A stretch of 64,000 nucleotides of DNA from Chitinophagaceae bacterium DXS (GCA_030345135.1 CP128386.1:3497677-3561676), one strand, 5' to 3'. Counted from the first letter of the stretch, positions 6,944-15,738 are shown. The notes: generated from the letters alone by a model not told the origin. Program-made: numbers and translations.

Positions 6944-8782
6944 ATGAAATTCAGCTTAATCGCTTTTATATCGGCAGCTCTACTATATGGAACCACAGGC
7001 CAGGCTCAGGACACCATTCGCATAACAGATTACGGGTATACGGCCGGCTCCAGGCAAAATGCAGTGCCTTATGTTTTAAAAGCATTGAATGATTGCAAAA
7101 CAAAGAAAGACCCGGTACTGATATTTCCCGCAGGCCGGTACGATTTCTGGCCACAATATGTAACTGAGAAGTTATATTATGAAAGCAATACAGATGTTAT
7201 CCCGCTCAGAAGATGCCCTATACTGATAGAAGGCTTCAATAAGCTTGAAATAAACTGCAACAAGGCCGATTTTATTTTTCATGACAGGATGCAGCCTTTT
7301 ACTATCGACAGCAGTAAAAACATCACTATCCGTAATGTAAATATTGATTGGGAAATTCCTTTAACAGCCCAGGCTCAAATAGCTGAAGCTACAGATGATT
7401 ATATAGACCTCGTCATTAATGCGTTTGAATCTCCTTATGTCATAGAAAACAACAAACTGGTGTTTGTTGGCGAAGGATGGAAAAGCGAATGGTGGGGATC
7501 AATGGAGTTTGACAACAATACAAAACAGGTAACATCGCAAACCGGGGATGCAGGCTGCATGGGCGATAACTTCAAAAATTATAAAGCCATAGAATTAAAA
7601 CAAGGCTATGTGCGTCTGCAGTATACTGGCAAACACAAACCACTTAAGGGTAACTGGCTGGTGTTGCGGCACAGTGCAAGAGATCATGCTGGAACATTTA
7701 TCATTAACAGCCGCAATGTTGTTATTGAGAATATGAATTTATATCACTGCGCAGGCCTGGGTATATTATCACAGTATTCGGGTGATCTTTATTTTAAGCG
7801 GGTGAATGTTGTTCCCAATGCAGTCAAAAACAGGATACTTTCAGGACATGATGACGGTATGCATTTTTCAAATTGCAACGGCCAGTTAACCATTGACAGC
7901 TGTCGTTTTTTATCACTGATGGATGACCCGGTAAATGTGCATGGTACTTCCGTACGCATCATGAAAAAATTGAGTGATACAAAGCTTCTTTGTCGATTTG
8001 TGCATGAGCAAAGTATCGGTTTTACCTGGGCAAGAGAAGGAGAAACAATTGGTTTTATTGAAAATGAAGCAATGAACACAATTGATACCGGCAAGGTTGA
8101 ATCTTTTCATTTAAATAGTCCGGAAGAATTTGAGATAAGTTTTTCAAAACCTGTTCCCGCAACTATTATAGAAGGCGATGCATTGGAAAACCTGACCTGC
8201 ACACCTGATGTTTTGATAAAAAACAGTTTTTTTGGAAGCAATCGGGCAAGAGGTATTTTGATTTCGACACCTGGTAAAGTAATCATAGAAAATAATGTAT
8301 TTGAATCAAGCGGTTCCGCCATTTTGATTCCGGGTGATGCAAACGGCTGGTACGAATCAGGCGCTGTAAAAGATGTAACCATACGTAACAATGTTTTCAA
8401 TGATCTATGTCTTACTTCATTGTACCAGTTTTGTGAAGGCATCATAAGTATTGACCCTGAAATACCCAGGCCTGACGCAAACAAACCTTTTCACAGGAAC
8501 ATACGCATCGAAAACAATACATTCCATCCTTTTGATTACCCCGTGCTTTATGCAAAATCAGCAGCAGGTTTACATTTTAATAATAACACCATCATCCGCT
8601 CAACGCGTTTCCAGCCATTTCATTACAGAAAGCATATGCTGACATTTGAATATTGCAAAACAATAGAAGTTGCAAACAATCAGCTACAAGGAGATGTACC
8701 CGGAAAAAACATCAAGCTTATCGCAACACCAAAAAAAGAATTACAACTGCAAAAACACCAGGGGATCGTATTGACTGAATAA
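6944..8782 (+). CDS. GH110 family alpha-1,3-galactosidase-like beta-helix glycosidase
   Basis: A 612-residue secreted protein (signal peptide to about AQAQ, residue 22) with a parallel beta-helix made of repeated turns such as NITIRNVNIDW, NVVIENMNLYHCAGLG and DVTIRNNVFND. The signature HDDGMHFSN (302-310) followed by LMDDPVNVHGTS (325-336) matches the conserved acidic residues of GH110, a family of exo-alpha-1,3-galactosidases acting on blood-group B-type and linear galactosides. It would work in the periplasm or at the cell surface. It is not next to SusC/SusD genes; the nearest pair is 26 kb away. The gene ends at a strong terminator. Substrate specificity is inferred from the family. Confidence 0.85.
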   Translation: MKFSLIAFISAALLYGTTGQAQDTIRITDYGYTAGSRQNAVPYVLKALNDCKTKKDPVLIFPAGRYDFWPQYVTEKLYYESNTDVIPLRRCPILIEGFNKLEINCNKADFIFHDRMQPFTIDSSKNITIRNVNIDWEIPLTAQAQIAEATDDYIDLVINAFESPYVIENNKLVFVGEGWKSEWWGSMEFDNNTKQVTSQTGDAGCMGDNFKNYKAIELKQGYVRLQYTGKHKPLKGNWLVLRHSARDHAGTFIINSRNVVIENMNLYHCAGLGILSQYSGDLYFKRVNVVPNAVKNRILSGHDDGMHFSNCNGQLTIDSCRFLSLMDDPVNVHGTSVRIMKKLSDTKLLCRFVHEQSIGFTWAREGETIGFIENEAMNTIDTGKVESFHLNSPEEFEISFSKPVPATIIEGDALENLTCTPDVLIKNSFFGSNRARGILISTPGKVIIENNVFESSGSAILIPGDANGWYESGAVKDVTIRNNVFNDLCLTSLYQFCEGIISIDPEIPRPDANKPFHRNIRIENNTFHPFDYPVLYAKSAAGLHFNNNTIIRSTRFQPFHYRKHMLTFEYCKTIEVANNQLQGDVPGKNIKLIATPKKELQLQKHQGIVLTE

Positions 8783-8815
8783 GAAATTATTGCACCATTT
8801 ATGTTTCCGACAAAC

Positions 8816-8855
8816 AAAAGGACAAAGCTGAAATATTCACTTTGTCCTTTTTGTT
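8816..8855 (+). terminator. Rho-independent terminator after the GH110 gene
   Basis: A perfect 12-bp stem AAAAGGACAAAG (8816-8827) / CTTTGTCCTTTT (8840-8851) with a 12-nt loop and a T-run, 34 bp after the stop codon. Confidence 0.9.
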
Positions 8856-9342
8856 TATCAAATTGCATCGTATCAGAAAAAGTATTTGCCTTACTAAATG
8901 TTGAAGATCCTCAAAGTAGCCTGTTAGTCTAAACGGGCATTGCTTCAAAATAGCTTGTCGAAATTTCAGATTCATTCAAAAGATCTATCATCCCAATTTG
9001 GGCCGTAGGACAACCAGATTCTTAAACTTACGAAAGATGGTGTTTTGGGGTTATTTAAAAGAACTTTTGGAACACCCATATAAACTTTATCGTTCTAACT
9101 TCATGCTTGCGGGAAAACAACCTTGCACGAACTGATCAATCAATAAATATCCACCTTATTAGGTAAATCATATTTGGTAGCTACAAATTGCGGGAATTTT
9201 CCTTGATTGACCCCAAAGAAAAAATAAATAAGGACGCTGAATCTCCAAACCTTAGCGTAGGGCTGGCGGAGATTGCGGGCTATATAACCTTGCCCGCAAT
9301 TTTCGATTATAAATAGGTTATTAAAATTAAAATCATGAAACA
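8856..9342. other. Gene-free leader region of the bacteriocin-like locus
   Basis: About 490 bp without a convincing gene on either strand. The most structured element is a hairpin ATTGCGGGC (9272-9280) / GCCCGCAAT (9292-9300) with an 11-nt loop followed by TTTT, 42 bp before the precursor start. It could be a leader hairpin or a terminator of an unseen transcript. No exact TAnnTTTG box is visible upstream of the precursor, so its promoter remains unplaced. Confidence 0.5.
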
Positions 9343-9522
9343 ATGAATTTTAGAACTTTAGATGTTCAGGAGATGGAAAAAATTATCGGTGGATTAACAA
9401 GAACGAACCGAAACACAGGATGCATGGCGATGGGCTTTGCCGCTGGAATTGCAGCTGGATTTAATCCGTTTGTTGGTGGATTGACAACATTTGGTTGTAT
9501 GCTATTAACTCCCGCGGACTAG
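9343..9522 (+). CDS. Double-glycine-leader bacteriocin-like precursor peptide
   Basis: A 59-residue peptide. Residues 1-17, MNFRTLDVQEMEKIIGG, form a classic GG leader: spaced hydrophobic residues (Leu6, Met11, Ile14/Ile15), acidic positions between them, and Gly-Gly at the cut site. The predicted 42-residue core starts LTRTNRNTGC and has two cysteines (27 and 52 of the precursor), a small-residue helix GFAAGIAAGF with a GxxxGxxxG pattern, then NPFVGG. A C39 exporter that cuts such leaders lies 3.8 kb downstream on the same strand, with a CxxC protein that could form the disulfide. No Ser/Thr dehydratase or other modifying enzyme is visible, so an unmodified class II-type peptide is most likely. 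Bacteroidetocins of gut Bacteroidales are possible relatives; I could not compare sequences. Confidence 0.82.
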   Translation: MNFRTLDVQEMEKIIGGLTRTNRNTGCMAMGFAAGIAAGFNPFVGGLTTFGCMLLTPAD

Positions 9523-9539
9523 AGCAGCGTTTGTAAAAT

Positions 9540-9661
9540 CAACATCATATCTCAGCGGCTAATAATATTATGAGCCTGCGTTATGCAAAGAGCAATTATA
9601 ATACTATGGTAATATTATTGTTAGAAAAAAAGTTTCTTGCGTAGAAAGAGATATGATGTTG
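9540..9661. repeat. Inverted-repeat element between precursor and transport genes
   Basis: CAACATCATATCTC (9540-9553) and GAGATATGATGTTG (9648-9661) are a perfect 14-bp inverted repeat bounding a 122-bp AT-rich stretch that contains further small hairpins (GGCT...AGCC at 9558-9577 and a TAATATTA core). It may be an RNA processing or attenuation structure that lets the precursor be made in excess of the transporter, or a small inserted element. Confidence 0.65.
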
Positions 9662-9760
9662 AATATCTAAACACCTGGGTCGAAATATTTATTAATAGAC
9701 AATTCTAATGAGCTGATTTTTTTTAAATATCACCTGATTTTCAGGATAAAAAAAATAATA

Positions 9761-9853
9761 ATGACTAGTAACGCCGGATTATTTATGGGACTCTTTGTGG
9801 TTCTGATTGCTCTACTTGGAAGATATTCTAAAAAAAGAAAGTCTAAAAAGTAA
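9761..9853 (+). CDS. 30-residue single-helix basic membrane peptide
   Basis: The peptide begins MTSNAGLFMGLFVVLIALLG and ends in a tail with seven Lys/Arg of ten residues (RYSKKRKSKK): one transmembrane helix with a cytoplasmic polybasic end by the positive-inside rule. It lies 35 bp before the ABC ATPase, on the same strand, inside the bacteriocin-like locus, after an A-rich ribosome-binding region. Small membrane peptides in such places are often immunity proteins or transporter accessories. It lacks a GG leader, so it is unlikely to be a second exported peptide. Because it is short, chance cannot be excluded. Confidence 0.5.
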   Translation: MTSNAGLFMGLFVVLIALLGRYSKKRKSKK

Positions 9854-9888
9854 ACCTATTTTATTGCCTTACTAAACTGCCCCTTTTT

Positions 9889-10644
9889 ATGCACATAACG
9901 TTACGAGATATTTCAAAAAAATTCAAATCAAATATTGTATTTAAGAATCTAAATATTGATATTCAGTCAGACAGCATTTATTGTTTGCTTGGAAGTAACG
10001 GTGCGGGTAAAAGCACAATCATCAACTTACTTGCAAACCTTACAGAACCTGAAGAAGGCGCCATCTTGATAGACGGCAAAACTTTTGCAAAACACGAATT
10101 ATCATTAAAAAAGACGATAGGCCTGCAAAGTCAATATAATCAATTAATCGAAGAGCTAAATGCTTACGATTACTTGCATTTCGTTGGATTGCTTTATGGC
10201 ATGCGCGAAACAGAATTACATTCACAAATACAAAACCTTTTTGATTATTTTTTTGACGACAAAGAAAAACTCAAGAAAAGTATCAAAACTTTTTCTTCAG
10301 GGATGAAGAAAAAAATTTCAATATGTGCGGCGCTTGTAAATAAGCCGCAGCTTTTGTTACTAGACGAGCCCTTCGCAAATCTTGATCCCAGTGCGTGTGC
10401 AAGGCTTTGCTCTCTAATTAAAAAATATCGCACAAATAACAGAATAATTCTTATTTCTTCTCACGACCTTTTATATGTTGACCAGATCGCTACAAACATA
10501 GGTATTTTGGAACAGGGGGAACTTGTATTTAATGACACGCTCGATATATTTAAAAACAATTCAAAGAACGATCTTGGTACTAGTCTTTTGAAGTATTTAA
10601 GCCCCAAAGCTGAAAATAATATTGCCCTTGATAAAATAATCTAG
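9889..10644 (+). CDS. ABC transporter ATP-binding protein of the bacteriocin-like locus
   Basis: A 251-residue stand-alone ABC ATPase: Walker A GSNGAGKST (about 35-43), Q-loop LQSQYNQLIEEL, signature FSSGMKKKISI, Walker B LLLLDEPFANLD and H-loop ISSHDLL. It is of the DRA/bacitracin-type group (CcmA-like), used in peptide self-resistance or as partner of ABC-2 permeases. It is followed after 3 bp by a polytopic membrane protein, so the two probably form one transporter. The codon use is AT-rich like the rest of this locus. The likely job is immunity to the peptide; export of another substrate is the alternative. Confidence 0.9.
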   Translation: MHITLRDISKKFKSNIVFKNLNIDIQSDSIYCLLGSNGAGKSTIINLLANLTEPEEGAILIDGKTFAKHELSLKKTIGLQSQYNQLIEELNAYDYLHFVGLLYGMRETELHSQIQNLFDYFFDDKEKLKKSIKTFSSGMKKKISICAALVNKPQLLLLDEPFANLDPSACARLCSLIKKYRTNNRIILISSHDLLYVDQIATNIGILEQGELVFNDTLDIFKNNSKNDLGTSLLKYLSPKAENNIALDKII

Positions 10645-10647
10645 CTG

Positions 10648-11979
10648 ATGAAAATATTTCTATTTATATGGCAGTGGAAAATGCGGGAATATTATTCTCC
10701 TCAAAACTGGAAAAGACTGTTAATTATATTTTTCACTGTTTTATTTGTTGGTTTATATGCATACCTCACTGCAATTTTATTTGACGAGGCACATCTTGGC
10801 AAGATAGATCTAAATCCGGATAGATTGCTACAAATCAATCAATGGGCAATATTAGTCATACCTATTTTACTGAAATTCTTTCCATTTTATGTCATAAAAC
10901 AAGCTCCAATTAGCTGTCACTATCCAATACCAAAAAATAAAATTGCACTAATTGATCTTGTTGCATTCAGTTTGACAAGGCCAGTAGTCGCAGCGTTGAC
11001 AATATATGTTCTTTTGTTTTGTTCTTTAAGCCAGTATTCAACATTAGAAATTTCATTTAATCATTTCCTTTTTCTTTCATTTGGATTTTTAGTCGCGGAA
11101 AACTTAGGCAATGCGATTAGTTGGGGGAACAAAGTTTATAAAATGTTATTACTGTCTATATTTGCTTGCCTTCTAATTGGCATTTTTCTCTCATCGTCTT
11201 TTCCAGCAGTCTTTTTCTTGTTTTTAGGATTAGATCTACTTTTATTAGCGCTTTGGTTTTGCTTTTACTCCGCAAAGTTATATCAACTTGAAAATGTAGA
11301 TGTAACGATCCCATTACTTAACAAATGTTCATACGTGAAGATAAGTATGACAAATTTTTTATTTAGGCGGTTATTTTTTCTTGCAATTACAGCAAAAACA
11401 GTATTCATGTTTTTTATAGCACCCAAAGTGCCTGAATTTACCAAGATAACTGTCCTCTTTCTTGTCGGATGTCCATTGTACTTATTCACTTATATTTTTA
11501 ATAATCTATGGGGCATACTAAAAACAACTGCAATTACTATATCCATAACTAATAATTCATTTGAAAAATATGTGGACAGCTATTTTAAGCTTATAATACC
11601 AGCACTTTTGATTGACTTTATTATTACACTATTTTCAATGCATTTATTAAAAAACTTGAACCTAAAATTTTTACTTTGTTGGTTAAATATCTCCGTTGCT
11701 CTTGTTAGCCTTGGCATATTGATTTCTTTTTTGCAATTTTTCGAAGTAAAGCTTTCTTTATTCAATCTGAAGGGCACCACTTCACAAGTTTTTATCGCTG
11801 TCTTTTTTCCATTTGCAATAGCTATTGGCTACTGTTTTAATGAAAACATGTATTTGATCATAGGACATGTAGGATTGAGTCTTATTTCAATTGGGGCCTG
11901 GCTTTATATGAAAGCAAATAAAAAAAGCATTTGCAGACGATTTAAATCTAAACTTTTTTGGCTTGGCGATATGCGTTGA
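10648..11979 (+). CDS. Polytopic membrane protein, probable ABC permease partner
   Basis: A 443-residue protein with roughly ten to twelve hydrophobic helices and no soluble domain. It starts with an amphipathic MKIFLFIWQWKMREYYSP segment, as many ABC-2-like permeases do, and then FFTVLFVGLYAYLTAILF. I recognise no named family. The ATPase gene ends 3 bp upstream, so a translationally coupled ATPase-permease pair is the natural reading. It contains many Phe, Leu and Ile residues and AT-rich codons. It could instead be a membrane-bound maturation factor. Confidence 0.75.
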   Translation: MKIFLFIWQWKMREYYSPQNWKRLLIIFFTVLFVGLYAYLTAILFDEAHLGKIDLNPDRLLQINQWAILVIPILLKFFPFYVIKQAPISCHYPIPKNKIALIDLVAFSLTRPVVAALTIYVLLFCSLSQYSTLEISFNHFLFLSFGFLVAENLGNAISWGNKVYKMLLLSIFACLLIGIFLSSSFPAVFFLFLGLDLLLLALWFCFYSAKLYQLENVDVTIPLLNKCSYVKISMTNFLFRRLFFLAITAKTVFMFFIAPKVPEFTKITVLFLVGCPLYLFTYIFNNLWGILKTTAITISITNNSFEKYVDSYFKLIIPALLIDFIITLFSMHLLKNLNLKFLLCWLNISVALVSLGILISFLQFFEVKLSLFNLKGTTSQVFIAVFFPFAIAIGYCFNENMYLIIGHVGLSLISIGAWLYMKANKKSICRRFKSKLFWLGDMR

Positions 11980-11999
11980 ATAACAATGTCAGAACCAAA

Positions 12000-12572
12000 A
12001 TGATTTTAAACAACCGAGTTGGTATGTATAGAGATCTATTGAACATGAATAAATTATTATTCTTTTTTGTGCTTGCTACAATAACTGTTGCTTTTGCCTA
12101 TTTAATTCAGTCAATTTTTTTCACGCAGGATTTGTTTATTAGTACCTATGCAAACATATTAGATCAGGAAAGAATCACCGACTCCTTTAGACAAACAACA
12201 AATTGGATATGGCTCGGTTATGCTTCTATTCCTTTTTTATTATTGGCTAAAATTTTATATAATTCATGTTCTATAACCGTCGGCTGTTTGATTGGTATTG
12301 AAAAAAATAGCCTTAGAAGTAATTTTAATATTTGTTTAAAAGCAGAGCTGGTTTTTATTCCAGTTCTGTTCATACGTTTTATGTGGCTCAACATAAACGG
12401 GCCAACCGTAATAACCGACTTGAATTTCATACCGTTGTCCCTGATGAATTTAAGCAATACTGAAACTCCAAGGTCGTTATTCTATCCTTTGCAAACTCTA
12501 AACCTTTGGGAATTATTGTATTGTTATTTAGGAAGCGCCCCTCCTGTCTATTACCTACGGGATATCTATTAA
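12000..12572 (+). CDS. Membrane protein of the bacteriocin-like locus, apparently frameshifted near its 3' end
   Basis: About 190 residues with helices at LLFFFVLATITVAFAYLIQS, WLGYASIPFLLLAKIL and near LVFIPVLFIRFMWL. ATG 12000 is taken as the start; the frame is open back to a TTG at 11958, which would overlap the previous gene. The frame stops at 12572, but the +1 frame continues from the CCCC run at 12538-12541 as LLSITYGISIKKACRIFCC and then a convincing transmembrane helix, to a stop at 12661-12663, 11 bp before the next start. The intact protein was therefore probably about 220 residues. Either a base error, a true mutation or recoding explains it. Function unknown; likely a second membrane subunit for the ABC ATPase. 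Confidence 0.65.
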   Translation: MILNNRVGMYRDLLNMNKLLFFFVLATITVAFAYLIQSIFFTQDLFISTYANILDQERITDSFRQTTNWIWLGYASIPFLLLAKILYNSCSITVGCLIGIEKNSLRSNFNICLKAELVFIPVLFIRFMWLNINGPTVITDLNFIPLSLMNLSNTETPRSLFYPLQTLNLWELLYCYLGSAPPVYYLRDIY

Positions 12573-12674
12573 AAAAGCGTGTCGAATATTTTGTTGCTCC
12601 TACCTTACCGGTCTGTTATTATTGATGTTAATAGCAGTGTTTTTAACAATTTCCTACTCTTAATTCTTAATGAA

Positions 12675-13190
12675 ATGACAAATGGTAAAACCGTATTTTT
12701 TTATGCAATAATCACCGGCGTATTCTTGTTACTACTCGTTTTTGGCTATAAGGTTTACCAAATCAAAACTATTAAGGCCAGAGTGTGGCAGGAAACGAAA
12801 AGCCTACCGGACTTGCCCTTCTACTTTCCCTATGGTGGCAACGTTTTTACAAACAAACCCATCATTATAAACTATTTTTCGCCGGAATGCGAACATTGTC
12901 AGTATATGGCGACACAGATTGTTTCTCATAGCACCACATTGACGAGTGCGCATTTATTATTAATTACAGCTGCTAACTTGACAGATGCCGCGGGCTTTAT
13001 GTCAACATTTAAATTAGATAGCCTGCCCTTTGTTACTCTGGGATTAGACACAAACAACGTATTCTTTAGAAAATTTGGTTCAAATACGGTCCCTTCATTT
13101 TACATATACAACGCACAGCATAATTTAGTTAGGAAGATAATGGGAGAAACTAAAATTGAAAACATTATAGACGCGATCAATGCTAAATAA
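12675..13190 (+). CDS. Membrane-anchored thioredoxin-like protein (CxxC)
   Basis: 171 residues from ATG 12675. The N-terminal helix FFYAIITGVFLLLLVFGYKV (8-27) anchors a thioredoxin-fold domain with the active site FSPECEHCQ (Cys72, Cys75) after PIIINYF, and a cis-Pro-like region TVPSFYIY followed by IMGETKIENI. This is the TlpA/DsbA-like layout used for periplasmic disulfide exchange. It overlaps the start of the C39 exporter by 11 bp. Because the core peptide has exactly two cysteines, forming or guarding its disulfide is the inferred role. An upstream non-ATG extension of the frame is possible but lacks a domain reason. Confidence 0.82.
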   Translation: MTNGKTVFFYAIITGVFLLLLVFGYKVYQIKTIKARVWQETKSLPDLPFYFPYGGNVFTNKPIIINYFSPECEHCQYMATQIVSHSTTLTSAHLLLITAANLTDAAGFMSTFKLDSLPFVTLGLDTNNVFFRKFGSNTVPSFYIYNAQHNLVRKIMGETKIENIIDAINAK

Positions 13191-15348
13191 ATATCAAATC
13201 GTTCTTCAACAAGAACAATCCGACTGTGGCGTTGCCTGTCTACTATCAATTATTAAATATTATGGAGGCTCTAACACTTTGGAAAATATCCGTAAGCTCA
13301 GTGGTACTTACATTAAAGGCACGACACTGCTGGGATTATATCAGGCTGCCAAACAACTAGGTTTTGACGTTCAAGGATGCGAAATATCATTGGATAGACT
13401 GCTAAATACCGATGAACCTTGTATCCTACATGTCCAGCCAGATGAAAACTCGTACCATTATGTTGTTTATTATGGCACGGTAACCGAAAAAAGTCAGCAT
13501 TATTTTATAATTGGAGATCCCGCTCGCGGAATGGCACATATTAGCCTGCCAGAACTGGAAAAAATTTGGACCACACACGTGTGCTTGTTTCTTTTTCCAA
13601 ATGACCAATTCAAAAAATCAGCAGACGTTAAAACCGCTAAGCGTCAATGGTTGAAGCTGTTATTAAAAGATGATGTCCCCCTCTTGCTTGCTGCCACTGC
13701 ATTAGGTATTGCCATATCCCTTTTATCACTAACCTTAGCAATTTTTTCGCAGCGGCTTGTTGATAATATCCTTCCGAAAAGAGACCTCCTTACGTTAACT
13801 GTGAGTATTACATTGGTATGTGTATTGCTTTTACTTAAAGAAGCATTTTCTGTTTTGCGTCAATATTTTTTCCTAAAACATAGCAGGGACTTCAATACGA
13901 GAGTCATTGATCTTTTTTATTCCCATCTCTTGAAACTACCAAAGCTATTTTTTGATACACGCAAGATTGGAGAACTAGTTGCACGCTTGAATGACACTTC
14001 GCGTATTCAACAAGCAATAAATCAATTAGCTAGTAATGCTATTATCGATGTTCTGGTTTCTATAACATCGATTGCCTTTATGTGCATTTACTCATGGAAA
14101 GTTGGTGTAGCCAGCCTTTTATCAATGCCTGTATTCTTTTCTATTATTTACGCTTTTAATAAAAAGATAAATGAAAAACAAAAAACTATAATGCATAATT
14201 ATGCCAGTGTAGAAGCCAATTATATATCTACATTACAAGGTATAGATTCAATCAAAAGCTACAACAAACAGACCCTATTTGCTAACAAAAACAAAGCTGT
14301 TTACCGGGATTACCAAAATGTACAGCTTGATCTCGGAAAAATAAAAATTCGTCTTTCATTTTCTGCTAACGGATTTGGTATCCTATTTCTAACCGGTGTT
14401 CTTTTGTTTTCAACATCTCAGGTTTTAAACGAGCATCTCAAAACAGGTGAGCTTTTAGCTATTCTAGGCATGTGCGGTACATTGTTACCCGCCGTTGCAA
14501 ATCTAGCATTAATGAGTATATCGATAAACGAGGCTGTGGTTGCATTTGACCGAATGTTTGAATTTGCTGCTTCGGAGCCTGAAAAAAAGGATATGTCAAA
14601 ATCTGATTTAAGTTTATTTCACTCGTTATCTGTGGCAAATTTAAATTTTCGCTTTGCAGGAAGCCCTCCCATATTAAAAAATGTTTCATTTTTAGTGAGA
14701 AAAGGTGAAATTATTTCCATCATGGGTGACAACGGTTCTGGTAAATCAACACTTACCCAAATCATTCAAAGGCATTATCTGGCAGAAAGTGGGGAATTTA
14801 TGGTTAATGGTAAGTTACCCCTTGAAGACGTTCAGTTGTCTAGTTGGCGAAGTTCTTGTTTAGTAGTTCCGCAAATCATTCACATTTTTAATGGAACAGT
14901 TTTAGAAAACATTGCCTTTGACGAGGCTATTAACAATACAGAGGCTGTTATTACGTTCTTACAACAACATGGATTTAGTCCTTTTTTTGACATTCTGCCC
15001 CAATCTGTTTTTACCCTGGTTGGAGAGGAGGGCTTAAATTTATCTGGAGGCCAAAGACAACTGATAGCATTTGCCAGAGCTTTATATAAAAAACCTCAAC
15101 TTCTAATCCTTGATGAAGCGACCGCCGGAATGGACAGACATTGTGAGAGGTTTGTTTTAAACTTACTAGCGAAACTCAAAAATGATATGGGAATTATTTT
15201 TATTACCCACCGTTTGAATGTTCTAAAATTTCTTTGTGATAGAATTTATGTTTTAGAAAATAATACTATAACAACGGTTGGAGACCATGATACTTTATTG
15301 AGAACATCCAATCTTTATAGCAGATATTGGAACGATTTAACATCTTAA
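13180..15348 (+). CDS. C39 peptidase-containing ABC exporter (bacteriocin processing and export)
   Basis: A 722-residue fusion in the order C39 peptidase (1-140), six-helix ABC membrane domain (about 155-450) and ATPase (about 480-722). The peptidase triad is visible: Cys16 in QEQSDCGVAC, His93 in SYHYVVYYG and Asp113 in IIGDPARG. The ATPase has Walker A GDNGSGKST, signature LSGGQRQ, Walker B LLILDEATAGMD and H-loop ITHRLN. Such exporters cut leaders after Gly-Gly while moving the peptide across the inner membrane. A matching GG precursor lies at 9343. No HlyD-type adaptor or outer-membrane channel gene is adjacent, so the peptide may stop in the periplasm or use a shared channel. Confidence 0.95.
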   Translation: MLNKYQIVLQQEQSDCGVACLLSIIKYYGGSNTLENIRKLSGTYIKGTTLLGLYQAAKQLGFDVQGCEISLDRLLNTDEPCILHVQPDENSYHYVVYYGTVTEKSQHYFIIGDPARGMAHISLPELEKIWTTHVCLFLFPNDQFKKSADVKTAKRQWLKLLLKDDVPLLLAATALGIAISLLSLTLAIFSQRLVDNILPKRDLLTLTVSITLVCVLLLLKEAFSVLRQYFFLKHSRDFNTRVIDLFYSHLLKLPKLFFDTRKIGELVARLNDTSRIQQAINQLASNAIIDVLVSITSIAFMCIYSWKVGVASLLSMPVFFSIIYAFNKKINEKQKTIMHNYASVEANYISTLQGIDSIKSYNKQTLFANKNKAVYRDYQNVQLDLGKIKIRLSFSANGFGILFLTGVLLFSTSQVLNEHLKTGELLAILGMCGTLLPAVANLALMSISINEAVVAFDRMFEFAASEPEKKDMSKSDLSLFHSLSVANLNFRFAGSPPILKNVSFLVRKGEIISIMGDNGSGKSTLTQIIQRHYLAESGEFMVNGKLPLEDVQLSSWRSSCLVVPQIIHIFNGTVLENIAFDEAINNTEAVITFLQQHGFSPFFDILPQSVFTLVGEEGLNLSGGQRQLIAFARALYKKPQLLILDEATAGMDRHCERFVLNLLAKLKNDMGIIFITHRLNVLKFLCDRIYVLENNTITTVGDHDTLLRTSNLYSRYWNDLTS

Positions 15349-15738
15349 TTCATTGATTGCACTAGCGGTAGCAAACATGTTTATAAAAACCGCTGCTTAA
15401 ATAAAGTACACAACGGTCTTCAATCTAATGATTTTTTAACTCAAAGCCAGCCTCGATATTCAATTGAATTCCCTAAACAAACTCTTTTGGCGCAAACGAA
15501 TAAAAGGACAACCACAGGAAATAAACCCGCTATCTACTCACAAAGCACCGTATAACTTTTTGATCAGCAAATTTCTGGGCATTTCTGATCTTAGACGCAA
15601 TGTTTATCAGCGCACACCATTTGTATCAAAAACGAACAATTTAAAATCTTGGATAGCCCCAACCATCTGCGTGTCAATAACTTACAAAAACGGCACCAAT
15701 ATGGATTGCTTTACTGCGGCAATCAAATACTTGTCTCT
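15349..15738. other. Gene-free stretch between the exporter and the FtsX-type permease
   Basis: I see no gene, terminator or repeat that can be supported. Open frames here give compositionally random peptides. Base composition shifts within it from the AT-rich locus to the more balanced downstream genes, so it may contain one border of the acquired segment. Confidence 0.5.

Noticed and set aside
9039-9137. A 32-codon frame starting ATG 9039 as a second exported peptide
   Set aside because: It has no GG leader and no membrane helix, unlike the precursor at 9343.
9272-9304. The hairpin before the precursor as a certain terminator
   Set aside because: The T-run is short and no plus-strand gene ends upstream within 400 bp, so its role is left open.
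9140-9343. A minus-strand 67-codon frame in the leader of the bacteriocin-like locus
   Set aside because: No start context, no family, and it overlaps the leader hairpin; composition looks like chance.
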